Below are positions 1 to 12,495 of a stretch of 64,000 nucleotides of DNA, in pieces. This DNA comes from Progne subis subis (lineage: Eukaryota > Chordata > Aves > Passeriformes > Hirundinidae). The translations under genes and the position numbers were made by a program. The notes under the pieces were generated by a model. It worked only from the letters and a program-made list of their open reading frames with translations. It ran no database searches and had not been told where the DNA came from. The stretch's first letter is position 1. Each line of letters starts with the position of its first letter. The stretch spans positions 3,162,001-3,226,000 of the forward strand of contig JAKJHU010000039.1 in NCBI GenBank assembly GCA_022316685.1. The letters run 5' to 3'.

Positions 1-3000
1 CTTTCTATAGAATCAGGTGTTCTGGGATTCTTCTCCAGTATTTTACCAAGATTATCTCCTTTAAGTAGGCAGAATTAACAGAAAACAGAGATCAAACAAA
101 CCTAAGCGCAAGCATGCACCATAAAGATTCTGTAAAGTGTCGGATTTGGGATATTAAAAACAATCTCAAAACTATGTCATCCTATAGTAAATTATAGCCA
201 TACCGGTCATCACCTCAAAATCACCTAGGAATTTTTGCCACAGATACCTTCCAGATGCTGCAGCAGTTTCCAGCTGTATCTGCACTTTTGGATGCACCAG
301 ACAAAACTGAGAAATCTCATCAGCTGATGGACAAACTTATGAAGGGTAAAATGGAGCAGGAGCTATGTAGTAGGAGCAGACATAATTTCATCTGAGATGC
401 CACAGGCTGAAGACACAGATGCCAACTGTTTATCAGCTGGCTTCATACTGAAGGTTCGTTTTAGTTTAGTGTGCTCTGCACTCAGACTTGCCCTCTTTCC
501 TTCAGTCTTCTGGCTTGCTAGACCAAAAGAAGGAGAGAAAAAAGAGAGCCACGAACTTATCATTCCTATAAGTGTATCATTTTCTTATAATTGAACTTCT
601 CTCTGGCAAAAAGTCACAGGAAAATCAAGTGATGAGATTCCCCCAGCTCTGCATTACCCCCACAAGAAGAAGGACCTGGAAGAGTTGTATCTCAACACAT
701 AAAATATCAAATGAACACCAGGCATTCTTTGTATTCAAAACCCATATATGTGTTCCTATAGCTCCTCTTAAGTACTCAGAGTCATTCATTGCAGCCTTAT
801 AACCAAGAATCCATGTGGCAGTGATTGGTTTATAAATATATGCAACCTGTCTATAGGCAGTGCTGTAGATGAGTGATAGTCAAACCTGAAAACTTTGCTT
901 CTTGAATGGGCTGAGAGGGAGCGAGGTGATCAGCAGGGTGTGGTACCTGATGCTGTGCTGTGGTTGATGCTTTGGCATCATTGTTGGGTGTTGATGTTAA
1001 GCTGTGAGCAGGTGCTTTAGTGCACTGTCACGTCACCACACCGTGATTAGCTTGTACAGCTCTGCAACTGTGTTTTCTTCCTGACTGCTGCAGAGAAGAG
1101 TTGCTTTCCATCTCTCCATCTTTGCTCTTCTCTGACTACATCAAAGAACAATGACTAGTTCTTTGAAATATTGGCCAGGCCTTCTTGTGTGTTGAGCAGA
1201 GGCTCTGATTAAGTTACTTATTCCTTCAGAGCTCAGATGCGATGTTTTAAGGAACTCGGGCTGAGATATGTAATACATTAGATTGTTTTCCATTTTCTGC
1301 AAGAAGTGTCCTGTGTTTCATTGAGTCACATGGTCCTGTCTCCTAGTTTTTATGCTAAGAAAAATTTAGTGTGTTACTGATGAGTGTATGTTACACAAAA
1401 ACTCCAAAGAGGATCTCAAGGGCTTTTCTTTCATAACCCTCACTAAAGAAGATTAGATTTTTCAGCGTTCCATGCATTTGGCTTGTCCTTCTCTTTGGGG
1501 AGAAGAGGGGACACTTTGGAGAGAAAGGAGATCATCATTCATCAGCCAAAAGTGCTGCTATCAAATAATCACAGTTCCCAAGCTAACCACAGAGGAGATC
1601 ACCTTGCAGAGGGCATTTACCTGCCTGCTTTGTGCTCAGTAGCAACTACACCAAGAGGATTCATCTATTCATGATAGTCCTTGGAAGAAGACTTCCATAC
1701 CCTCCTTACTTGTGACCTTTTTGCAGATTCTTTATTTTTCTTCCCTTCTCAACTCCTGCCCATCCAGACACTCTTCCCTTCCCCCTCCCATTGCCTTGGA
1801 GCTGTTTTGTTTCTCCTGATGAATGTCAAGTGTTTTGAGCCTGCAGCCCTAATGGGTGGGGGCTAAGACTTGCATCTATCCCTGAGACACAGTGGAGCCA
1901 GCAAAGATGGGTTATTTTAAATTGTGTGGTGACAGGCCTTTTTTTTCCCCTCCCTTTTTGTTCCCAGAGGATAGCTGGGTAAGTTCGCTGTGCCAAGTGG
2001 TTGGAATGTGTTTTTCCTCCTCTTCCTCCCCCTTCAAAACAAAAAGAGAAGACTTTATGCTGTGAATTCTGTTAATTGGAGAACATAAATCCAAACTGTG
2101 GTGCAGCATTGCTGGGCCTAGGCACAATTGACATTTAATAAGGGAACAGCAGCTTTTTACTTGCCCTCCCCTCTTATGCTCTCCCTACATCAAACTCTTT
2201 CTTGTGGTGCCATCCTGTTCCTCTGTGAGCTATGGGAATGCCTGGGAGAGTGTGTGCATTTGTCCAAAGTTCTCATGGGTCTGAATGCAATACATGACTC
2301 CTTTAAAATAATGCAGCCAGAGTGAGGCGGGGACATTATTCCAGTTAGTTAGTTGGGTGGCCAGTGTAGGAAAAAGAAAGAGAGATTCCTCTGGGCTCCT
2401 GTCCTAAGTGGCTGCAAGCCCATTGAGGAAAATCCACCCTGCAACAGAGATTTAATGGTTTATGTGCCCTGACCATAAGTTTTGGACTGATGACAAGGTT
2501 CCACGGTGAATGTTATATGACTTTTTATTTCTTGTATCAGGCCTGATATTTTCTCAGAACTTGATAATGAAGTATTTCCTTAGCACTACTGACTGGCTGA
2601 AGAGATATCTCATTAAATCCAAAATAGGAAATGAGAATCCTTCTCCTTGTTCTAGCTGTGGTAATGGAAACAAATTGGTTCCCATCAGCTTGTACTGGAT
2701 GTAATGGAGTCCCTTACACAAAAAGCCAACCTGAGAGGGCCTTAATCAGGGAATATAATTAAACTGAGTGTAATAACATATACTTTAGCAAAGATAGACA
2801 AGTTCATCTGAAATAGCTCTAGAATGAATGCCAAAAACAAAAGCTCCCCTTTAGCATTGATGTTTTAAGAAGAAAAGCAATTCACATGGTGGCAGAAAGG
2901 TAGATTGGAAAGGTAACAGGAAAAGAGCTTAATTAGAGGGCCCTATGAGTCCCAAAATTTATTAAAGCCAATGCTGACTGGCTCTGAGATCTGCTGCAGT

Positions 3001-3743
3001 AAAGTAATAAAACTTACCCTCAGGTAAAAATGCTTCTTATGGTGGTGCAAGACAACTGTTCATCTTAAGTTCTGGATAATATAACATTAGCATACAGGGT
3101 ATTTTAACCTGCTGGTAATATTTTACTGCTTTTGCCTGCTAGCTCGTTTATGTTTATGTAACGTTAAGCATTTAAACTCTTATTTTTATCAACTTTCCCA
3201 AGCAATTTTATCAACTGCTGCTGATGCAGCACTGGGAGTCTGGGAAGAGCTGCTTGCTTTGCTTTGAGAGATGGGATGTAAGGTTAGGGGGGGTGGATGG
3301 CGATTGCATGAGCAATGCAGGTCAGGTTACTGTTGGATTCCTCTTGCAAGATAAGTGAGAGCCCTCTGAAAGGTAATTATTGGAAAGCATAAATTCCTGA
3401 GATAACCTGTCCAAGAAGAAATACTGACAGGAGCAGAGGCCATGTGTTAAAGGCTAGCCATTACTCCAGGGCAATGGGCTAAACTCGCTCTCTCTCTCTT
3501 TTTCTGTAACGTCTCCTTGCTCTGATAGTTGACTCCTCTAGTTCTTTTCCTTCAGTTACTTGTCAATCTTTTTCTCGTCCTGTTTATAGACCACTGTGAT
3601 GCTTGTCTCCATTCTGTACTAATTGGGGTGCACACAAGTAGAGACTCTGTATGCAGTTTAGTTCCATGTCCAAACTCTTGTTTAGTCATTGTCTTTGCTC
3701 GTCATTGTCACTGCAGTGTTCAGGTAGCTTTTACAGGATATCT

Positions 3744-3799
3744 GAGAAGAGAAAAGAAAAAGGAAAAAAAAAAAAAAAGAAAAAAAAAAAAAAAAAAGG
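3744..3799 (+). repeat. Homopurine A-rich tract
   Basis: This is an uninterrupted run of 56 purines. It begins with mixed GA and AAAAG motifs and ends as long A runs with a single internal G near 3779. It is a simple-sequence tract likely to vary in length. It is not the poly(A) tail of any element I can recognise, because no retroelement body is evident on its 5' side. Confidence 0.9.
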
Positions 3800-6700
3800 T
3801 TACTTTTGTATTTCTTTAACGGATTTTTTGTGTAGAAGACCTTCAACTAGCTTTCAGTGTGACATGGTGTCAGCTTTGTCTCTGAACCAAGAAAATTGCT
3901 GAATTGCAGTTGGGGAAGGAAGTCTTGCAGAGTGAGAAAACAAATTTCAGAGGAAAAGATGGGGCAAAACTGGGAAATAAGAAAAGTGACTCCTCTTTCT
4001 CTATAGCTTTGTTATGCAAACTCTCTGTGTCTCATCTGTAATGTAGAGATAATGGATATCTACCCAGCTCCCATTTCCACTGGTTGATTGATTAATGACT
4101 GTCTCATGATCCCTAGATTACACTTTTGTGACCTGCAGCTTTAACTACTGCAGTGTATTGCATACAGGAAGAAAATGGAACCAATGTGTTAGCTCTGGCT
4201 AGTTCCAGCTGGGAAAACATGATAAACTGACCTGAACAGCCTTGCCCACATGTATCTGCTTCTAAGACCTCATTCTAAAAGTGCACTGAAGCATGTGCTC
4301 TCTGTTCAGCTGCTATCTCTGTTCAGCAAGACATTCAAGTATCTGCCTAACTTTGAATTGAAGGGGACTTGCACACTCAATTATGTGCTGTGCTGAACTG
4401 GGACCTGATACTTGGTCACATGCAGGGTTTTATCACAACTGGTTTGAAGACCTCAGTCAACACACAGGGCCAAAAGTGAATCTGAGGTCTGCCCTAGCAT
4501 GATGGGGTTATGCATTAAACAGCTGGAGTCTTTCAGACTTGCCATAAGAATAAGTTATTTGAGCAGAAGAAACGATTGTTATTTCGCAGTGATAATTGCA
4601 GCATTGCAGGCTTTGCTAATTGTTAAGTGAATTACAAAGCTTTTCTATTTAATTTAACTGTTCTACAGTAATAACCACTTCAATCTGATACTTGAATTAA
4701 GGTGGTGTTGAGAACAGGAGGCAAGGCAGAAGAAAAAGAGGTGCAAGGAAAGTCCATTTGTATGGGAACAACCATCAGGTATTAGAGTTTCCCAAAGCTG
4801 GTTGTGGCAAGTACATTTTCTTGACTTTATTAAAGAGTTCCTCTTGGGTGCTGCATAAGTATCTACAGAAACCAGGGCACAGGTGTTTGTAAACATCACT
4901 CCTCAGAGTTATATGTTCGTATTTGCAATGATGGTTTGCTCTGCTCCCATGGGATGTGCTCCACGGTGCAGAAGATCCTGTGCCTAGACCTTTGAGTTAG
5001 TTCCTGTGTGCTCTTAATACAGGCCATTCTTTATGCTGGGGGAGCTGTGAGATGATGTGGTGGATGCATCTGTTTCACCTCTTACAATTTTTGTTACTTT
5101 TTGTGGAGTAATAATGATACTTCAGCAGAGAAATGACTGTAATCTGCCCTACTTCCATTTGTGGATAGAGCTGGGGGAAGGAGGTGAGAAAAGGAAATCT
5201 AATTCACAGATATCTTGGGAATTCCCCTATGTAGCATGAGTCAAGTATATCCCTGCTGTATGTCTGCCAAGGCCAGTAGATTTATACAAGTAACAGAACG
5301 ATTCCTGGGTATTTAAGAGAAATAATAGCTTAAAGAAACACAGCTTTAGTTATCTAAGCATGAGATGACTTTATAGAGAACAGAAAATATGATTTCATGT
5401 TTTGATAATTATTGACTGGGTACAGTAGATTTTAGTGTTTTCTTACATGTGTATTCAGTGTGTCGCACATAGATCATGACCAAGGATATGAAAGTGCTAC
5501 CCATTCAAGATTAGTAACTTCAAAGTATTAGCTCTAGCTGATTTTTTTCTCCAAGACTGACCTCAGAGGTGAACTCTAATAATTATGTGGTTTTATGTTA
5601 GATCTATAGAAATCTCTGCTTTGCTACTTGTGTGATTATTTTCACCTGTGCAAAAAGAGTTGTTTCCTGGAGTGGCATTTCCTTTGCAGCAGGAGATACA
5701 AGGTTCCTACAAAAGAGACAAGTCAGCAAAAAAATGTGAGCTTACTAACATTTTCTAGTCAAAGGACAGGAAGTACCTAAAATATTAATGTAATAACAGT
5801 TCAGTGTAGTGGGGAAGCTTGCATGCCATTTAGGAGCATTTGTACTACCCTTCTGCTTGCATGTTTATTTTAAACTCTTTTAAATTCTACCACCTGGATT
5901 GAATGGCATTGTATATTTGTCTACTAAATAACTGCACAAGGTGCAGGGGAAATCCCAGCCTGAGAACTTCCAAGAGGGCTAGCAGATATTCAGATCAGGA
6001 CCATGCTGTAGAGCTTGGACAGCTGGGACTCTGACATGGCTTAAAGCATGGGGAAAAACCCCCATGGTCTTTCCTGGTATCTCACTGCCTGTTGAGCTTT
6101 GGTGGAGATATGTAGCTTCATGAAAAATGTGATACTTAGAGACACATGAAAAGGAATGCTTAGCTGATGTCATTTTGGCCAATGATGTAACTGAAGTGGT
6201 AGGGAAAAACTTCCATTTGCATTTGCTGTGTCTCCCAAGAGAGCTATGCTGGCTGAGTGGCTTAGCTGTCACCACTGATGATGGGGACAGACTTTTTCCC
6301 GTTGCAAACAAAGAAGTGTGCCACTTGATGACTAACCTAAGCTGTCTGTACTGCTGGAGATACCTGTGGTGGCAAGAAAGGGTTTTGTGAGCTTGCCCTC
6401 ATCTCTTCCTGGCAATGTCAGCTGGGTTTGCTCGAACAGATCGAATAGCCTTGCTTGAACTGAGTCAGGGAGCGCTCATGCAAATATTGCCAATGGCAGG
6501 AGGTGTGGGAGCAGTAAGCTCTAGGAGACAAGCAGTGAAAAGCAGCAGGGTAGGAGGGAATGGGTGATATTTTTAGCTGGCACAGCTAGAGCTAGGAGAG
6601 GGTTTCTGTTCATGATCAGAGCATCTTTTTAGTACAGACAGTGCCTGAAGTAATGCACACGATTTATTATTGAGGTAAGTGTAGGGTGTTACCCGTGTTC

Positions 6701-9700
6701 TGCAAGGGAACTGTTAAAGCTACAAAGGAAGTCACGGCAGAGTAATTTGTAGAAGTCTGGTTTGCTGCCTTCCTGATGCCAGCTTGTGTGATAGATTATG
6801 GTTTTTACCAGGAATGCAAAAGATAGGATCACTGTGGGAAATCAGAACCATGGGAGCTGAGTGGATAGACTTTGTCTTTGACTACGTCTGGCCCATAAGA
6901 CTATTGTTGCACTAAGCCAAACAGAATTCTGGTGACCCCAAGTCCCCCAGCAGCTTGAGCCTTTTCTAAAAATATATACAAAGAAATCCCTTAGATGTTG
7001 TCATGTCCAATCTAATACTGTTGCTGAAGTTTTCGTGAGTTCATTCCTTTATAATTGGAAAGAATTTTTGACCTTTTAGGGGAGGTTAGGACCAAGCTGA
7101 ATTCTGAGTGCTGTCTTCAGACACAAAAGAGGTCTAGGTTATTACCTTTCACACCTGTTGTTCATTTAATTGGATGATGCTGCATCTCTTTAAAACAGAA
7201 ACTTTGGCCTGAGAAAGAATAGATGCTCTGAGATATCCCCAAGGAACCTACCTCTGAGATTAACCTAATTGGTCACTGTGCTGAGTCTAATAGAGATTGT
7301 ATGCAATGTCTGTGTCTGGAAGCAACTTAGGTAGCCTGATGTATGACATGGAAACTGCTGCTGATGCCTCTTCATGGAAACAAAAGTAAAGTAAGAGAAG
7401 ATGTGGACAAATTACCACCGTAGTATAATTGTTCACAGTCCAGTGTACTTGAATGGGGCTGATAACTTAATCTTCTGAAATACCTAATTTCATAAATACA
7501 CATCAGCCTGTACCATGCACAGATATGTCTTGTATTCAGCCAACAACTCTGCATGTTATCAGCTGAGTGAGAAGGGCAGAATGATCCCACTTTTTTGGCT
7601 TTGAGAACTGGGAATGTGGCTGCAGGCCCTGAGTAGGGTCATGCACAGCTGCAGGAAGTGGAGCATCTCTAGTTCCAATCTTTATTCCTGCACAAAGATG
7701 GCTGCAGCTCTTTACCCTGAAAGCCAGATTTTTGTCAGCAAGATACCATCATGTACCACACTCCTCTTGGCAGTATTAACTTGTGCTGCTGTTTCTTTTC
7801 TTTAAATGGAAATGCCAGCAGGGCTCTCATACTTCTACAAAACCTGTGATGGAGCTAATCAGATCAATTTTCCTCAAATTGTAAGTTAAGCCTACCTTTT
7901 GTCATTTTTCTTCAAAGACAGACTTTTTTGCATGAGATGATACCTGTAGTTTCACAGTGGATTAAATTACAGCCTAAACCCGTTTCCAGAGTAGTGAATG
8001 TAGCTCACTCTACGAGACCACGCTCTCTGTTACGAATCAGCATCACACTGTGATTCAAGCAGTGAGTACCCTGTTGATTTTGGCCACAAGTAGCCAGCAG
8101 GGTTTTCCAACCCATCAGGGGAAGTCTTCTGGTAAATACCTGCAAAAGGAGATTTCTTTGCCCTTCTACATAGAATGCTAATGCTGTGTACTTGGAGGAG
8201 GGTGCTAAAAAACCTCACACTGCTTACACTGATTTAGGATTCAACCTAGACTTGTAGCTCAGGGCATCTTCTTGACCGCTGTAATATCTGGGCTGTGCCT
8301 GTGCTGACTCAGGGGCTTGTCATCAGCTCTCTGATGGCTCCTAATCTCTTGAACCATGTACAGTCCCTGCACCTGCCACGGAGCAGTGAACGAGTGCTAG
8401 AAGCTTGTCTGTTTTGACCTGTCTGCATGAGTTCTCCCAATGAAAGGCGTTAACTCTCCTGGAAAGTCTTTTGTTTATACTTGGATCATTGCTGCTCCAG
8501 CAACACTGTCTGGCTTTGTGTACTGTTTTGTGCTCTGATTTGTGTAGTCTACCTATTACCAAAAGTGTCCTGCTAGTCATTGTTTCTCTGACATTGTTTC
8601 CCAGGCCGGGGAAAGTTATACAGTCTTCCTGTTGTCCATCAGGTGAAATTATTCAGTATGTATAGAAATGAAATAGCTGTCTCAATGACTCTGGCTCTTG
8701 GAGAGTGTAGATATGTGTTTAGAAAGCTGCCAAGTTTATGTTAAAAAAACGAGAGCCCAGAAAGTTTGAGTCATTCTGTAGCACATCTGGAAATCCAGTT
8801 TTGCCTTTGCTCACGTTCACACCCCTTACATCACTAGAAAATGTTGTGCAGGGACAGATGCAATGGACCACTATGAGAAAACTGAATCCGCACATTCCTG
8901 CACTTTCTGGGTTGCCATTAGAGTTTGTGGTAGGATTTTGAGCAGTCTGTTATGCCTCACCTAACACCAGGAAAGCTGTTCTCTATTCCTCTTGAATCTC
9001 CACGTCCTACCTTTATGCAGTTGCAAAGGCTGCGTGCTTGTAGCAATTAGGCACTGCCTATAAACTAGAAATTCCAGAGAGTGCAGCCAAAGGAGGGGCC
9101 TAGCCAGCCCTTTGTTGTTTAAAGCTCAATAGTGGTCTGACACTCTTGAATATGTCATATTTTCTTTTGCTTGAATCTTTTGATGAATGTTACGTTAGCA
9201 TCTTGCAATGTAATGTGAGGATGAGCAAAGTAGAATGCTTTAGCTCTTCAGGGAAGATGCTCTGGAGCTGAGGGTCTGCTGTCTGAAGGAGCCTGGTGAT
9301 ACTGGACTCTGCTAAGGACAGATTTCCAGGTGCATCTGGGTATAGAAAGGAGAAGCAGATGTTCAAGCAGTTTGAACTTAGTCCACTGTGCCCTTCATGA
9401 AAATCAGTAGTGTTTCAAATTCTGCAAGTTAAAGGCATGAGGACAGGCAGGGGGCTACAGACTTCTTTAGCTTGCTTTGTGATCAGGTAAGTGCCACAGT
9501 TTTGCATCTAGCTCTGTCTTTGTTGCATATCTAGCCTAAGGTAAGAGAGTTAGAGTAGGCCAGTCCATATGGGAGAAACACATATGAGCCAGGCCCCGCT
9601 GCAGCTTGAGAAGAGAATTATGCTGACTGGAGAGGGAGAGGAAGGCCCTTTTGGTGAATGTGTCTGTAAGACTGTCCACATTAATAGTGTTAGTGCATAG

Positions 9701-12428
9701 TTTGTAATGCTTCCCACTTCCAGTCAGCTTCATTCCGATCTCTTCTGACTTCAGCCTCTGCCAGCTATGCTACCCTTGCTTTCAACACTGTGAGGTTTGG
9801 GAGAGTGCTGTCAGCATGAGGGGGGAAAAGATGCATAAAGCTGCATGTCATCAATGTAGTGGCTGGCATTGCTGCCTAGATACTTCATCGTATTCCCTGA
9901 AGGTTTTGCATGGATATTAAACAGAAGTGGCTGAAGAATTGAGCCCTGTGGCATTCTTCGTGTCACAGGTCACAGAGAGAAGAAGCAGCTGCCTCTCAGG
10001 GGCCTCGTGGGACCTGCTGGAAAGGAATAGTATAGCCAGCTCACTGCAGTTCTCTCAACACTTGCCAAGACATGCAGTTGTCCAGGATGGTCTCCAGTGT
10101 TGCAGGCAACTGATAACTTGGTGCCTGCATGATTTCTTAGTCTCTATTCAACTTTGGGAGAAGGCCTAAGACCTCACTGGTGCTTTATTTCCAGTCTCAT
10201 TCATGAGTGTCTCCAAAAGGAGAGTAAAAAGTATCTTCTGAAGTTGCATTGCATCACTTCTCTCATACCACTTCTCAGATCTCACCCAGTTTGAAACTGG
10301 ATGGCAGTGCTGCTGAAAAACAAGGCCTGATTTAAAAGGTCTTTTTTGGTTGTCCTTGCTGTTCCTCACAGTGTCAAATGATCTAAGATGTAAGACTAGA
10401 TGCTAAATGTATAGTAAATGAAAACTCCGTGGTCTTAAGGAAAGCAAGGCCCACATTTTTGATTGTGGCTGAGGACCATTGCAAACTGTAGAAGGAAAAG
10501 TCTGTTACATGACTAGTCATTTCTTCCTGTGCTATCAGGTTTTTACTTGCCTAGTCATGTAGTGAGCACTGGTTTAGAGGGAAATGACTAGAAAGAGGCC
10601 TGGCCTCGAGAACTGGAGACACTCTGGATTCGTACTCAGAGGTATCTGGTGTAAATTTAAGAACTGCACTTAAGGAAAACTGGTTCTTTGTTATACAAGT
10701 TTACCTGGGGTGGTGTGGACCTGTAATCATTGTTGAGCATGGCTGATTATAGGTCTTCAGCGAGTGCTCTCCTTCTGTGGGTACTAACCTGAATTATGTT
10801 AGGCACTGCAGGAGGGGCATGTTGGGTTCTGCCTATTTTGTAGCAGTTGTAAATGGTGTCAGTGCGCTCAAAAATATGTGACTTTGCAGGATGGACTGTG
10901 AAATAGTGGTGGAGAGCTGCTCTGCTGCTTTCAGGGCCCATCAGGATCCCTTGTCAGCACAGAAACGTCTTGAACATCTGGAGTGAAGTCAGGCTCTTGG
11001 TTCTTGTTGCTAATTTATGCGCCTATAAGACATGCAAGTCCTTGAGTTTCTTTTTTTTTTTTTCCTCATTGAAGGCATGCCTAGACAGCAGAGTCATGGC
11101 ACTAGGTACTATAAGAGAAGTAGTAAGTTGGTTGGAGTCTGCTCAGAAATCTTACAGTCTAGTTAGAGCTAGCAGGCAAAGATGGAGGGAAGGGAAGAAT
11201 TGTTCTTCCCTGACTTTGTTATTAGCTGACCTGATTCCATGATAGAAAACCTCAATTTCTTAACACTTAAAAGAACAGTGACCTCAAAGAAGTCACAGAG
11301 TCTAATTTTACATGCTGGTGCTTGCTGTCAGGGGAGTGACCACCTGCAAGGCTGCACAGAATTCCACCAGGCTCATATCCCTGTCCCAGCGCCCACAGGG
11401 CTGCTGGTGCTTTCAGAGTGCTCACTTCCTCATTCACACCAAACTTCCACTGCTCTATGCCTGCTGTTTAGTTTCAGTCCCACTTTTTTCACCAATAAAG
11501 AGCCTCTAACCTCTACTAAACATTCACCCCTCCCATGCGGCTTTGCAAGGGTATGAAATAGCATAGGTTATTCTTTTCCAAGTCCGGGAGCTTTTATCAG
11601 TCAGCCAGAACAGGGTTATTTTAGTGTGCATGGGTTGGTGTGTAAGTGCAAAGCCTGTGTGTATGCCAGCACTGTCACTGGCACGCCTGTCCCAAAGATC
11701 TGGGGTTTCACTTGGGGCTCTGTACTGAAGGGCTGTGTGTTTTTCACGGTGTGCTGACAACTGTATTCTGTATTGCCTCTAGTATGATTTGCCTTCTTTG
11801 TCCAGCAGTTGTTCGTGTCTGCTCCTTGCTTTCTCTTTCCCAGCATCTTAAAAATCTGCACATATGCTGATGATTTTGTGTCATTAATATCAATCTAGAC
11901 AAGTCTGTGTGACCTTTAATTCCCCTGTCCAAAGGGAAGAATTGACCCTTGCAGTCAGTCACAGCACAGCACTGACTCATACATACTTTTCATAAAAATA
12001 ATGAGGAAATTCCCCATAGTTTTTACAGATACTTTTTCAGGAGTTGAAGTGGAAGTCTTCCATAGCAACACAGTTTGGGAAAACTGAAGCATGTAACAGA
12101 TAATTAATCTCTTTTTCTGACATAGGATACATTTTATAATATTATTTTTTTTTTCTCTCTCTTCTTGTATCTCACTTGCTCAAACTCGGTAGATTTGTTT
12201 GAGTTTCATCTGAGCTCATGTGCTTTCCAGTCTTATTCTGACCCTTGTCTGTTCTCCAGCTCCACTGTAAACCTCCTGGGAGGGGCCTGGGATTTGTCCC
12301 ACCTCCCTGACTTTGCAATGATGAACACAATAGGACCCTACTTCCCTTTTTTTTTTTCCCTGATTTTAATATACTTTCTGTTTTTTTCCTGCATAAGATA
12401 AAACATGCTGTGTTTAGATATGTAGCAC

Positions 12429-12495
12429 CAAAAAAGAAAAAAAAGAAAAAAAAAAAAAATCTTTAAGTTTGAAGTTCTTTAAAAAAACAACAACA
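12429..12495 (+). repeat. A-rich simple sequence
   Basis: A-rich low-complexity DNA: runs of A broken by single G residues (12429-12459), a short unique spacer, then a seven-A run passing into CAA repeats. It lies within intron 1 and no associated transposon body is recognisable. Confidence 0.75.

Noticed and set aside
6215..6485. Two octamer (ATGCAAAT/ATTTGCAT) motifs about 260 bp apart in intron 1, another at 22600 beside a TAAT site, and one near 24818.
   Set aside because: About two such 8-mers are expected by chance in a window this size on two strands. Without conservation they are not evidence of an enhancer.
9830..10170. A segment reading AGTGGCTGAAGAATTGAGCCCTGTGGCATTC, vaguely reminiscent of old LINE 3' sequence, with an 80-codon open frame.
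   Set aside because: I could not match it to a named element or find conserved protein blocks. A repeat-library search would be needed to decide.
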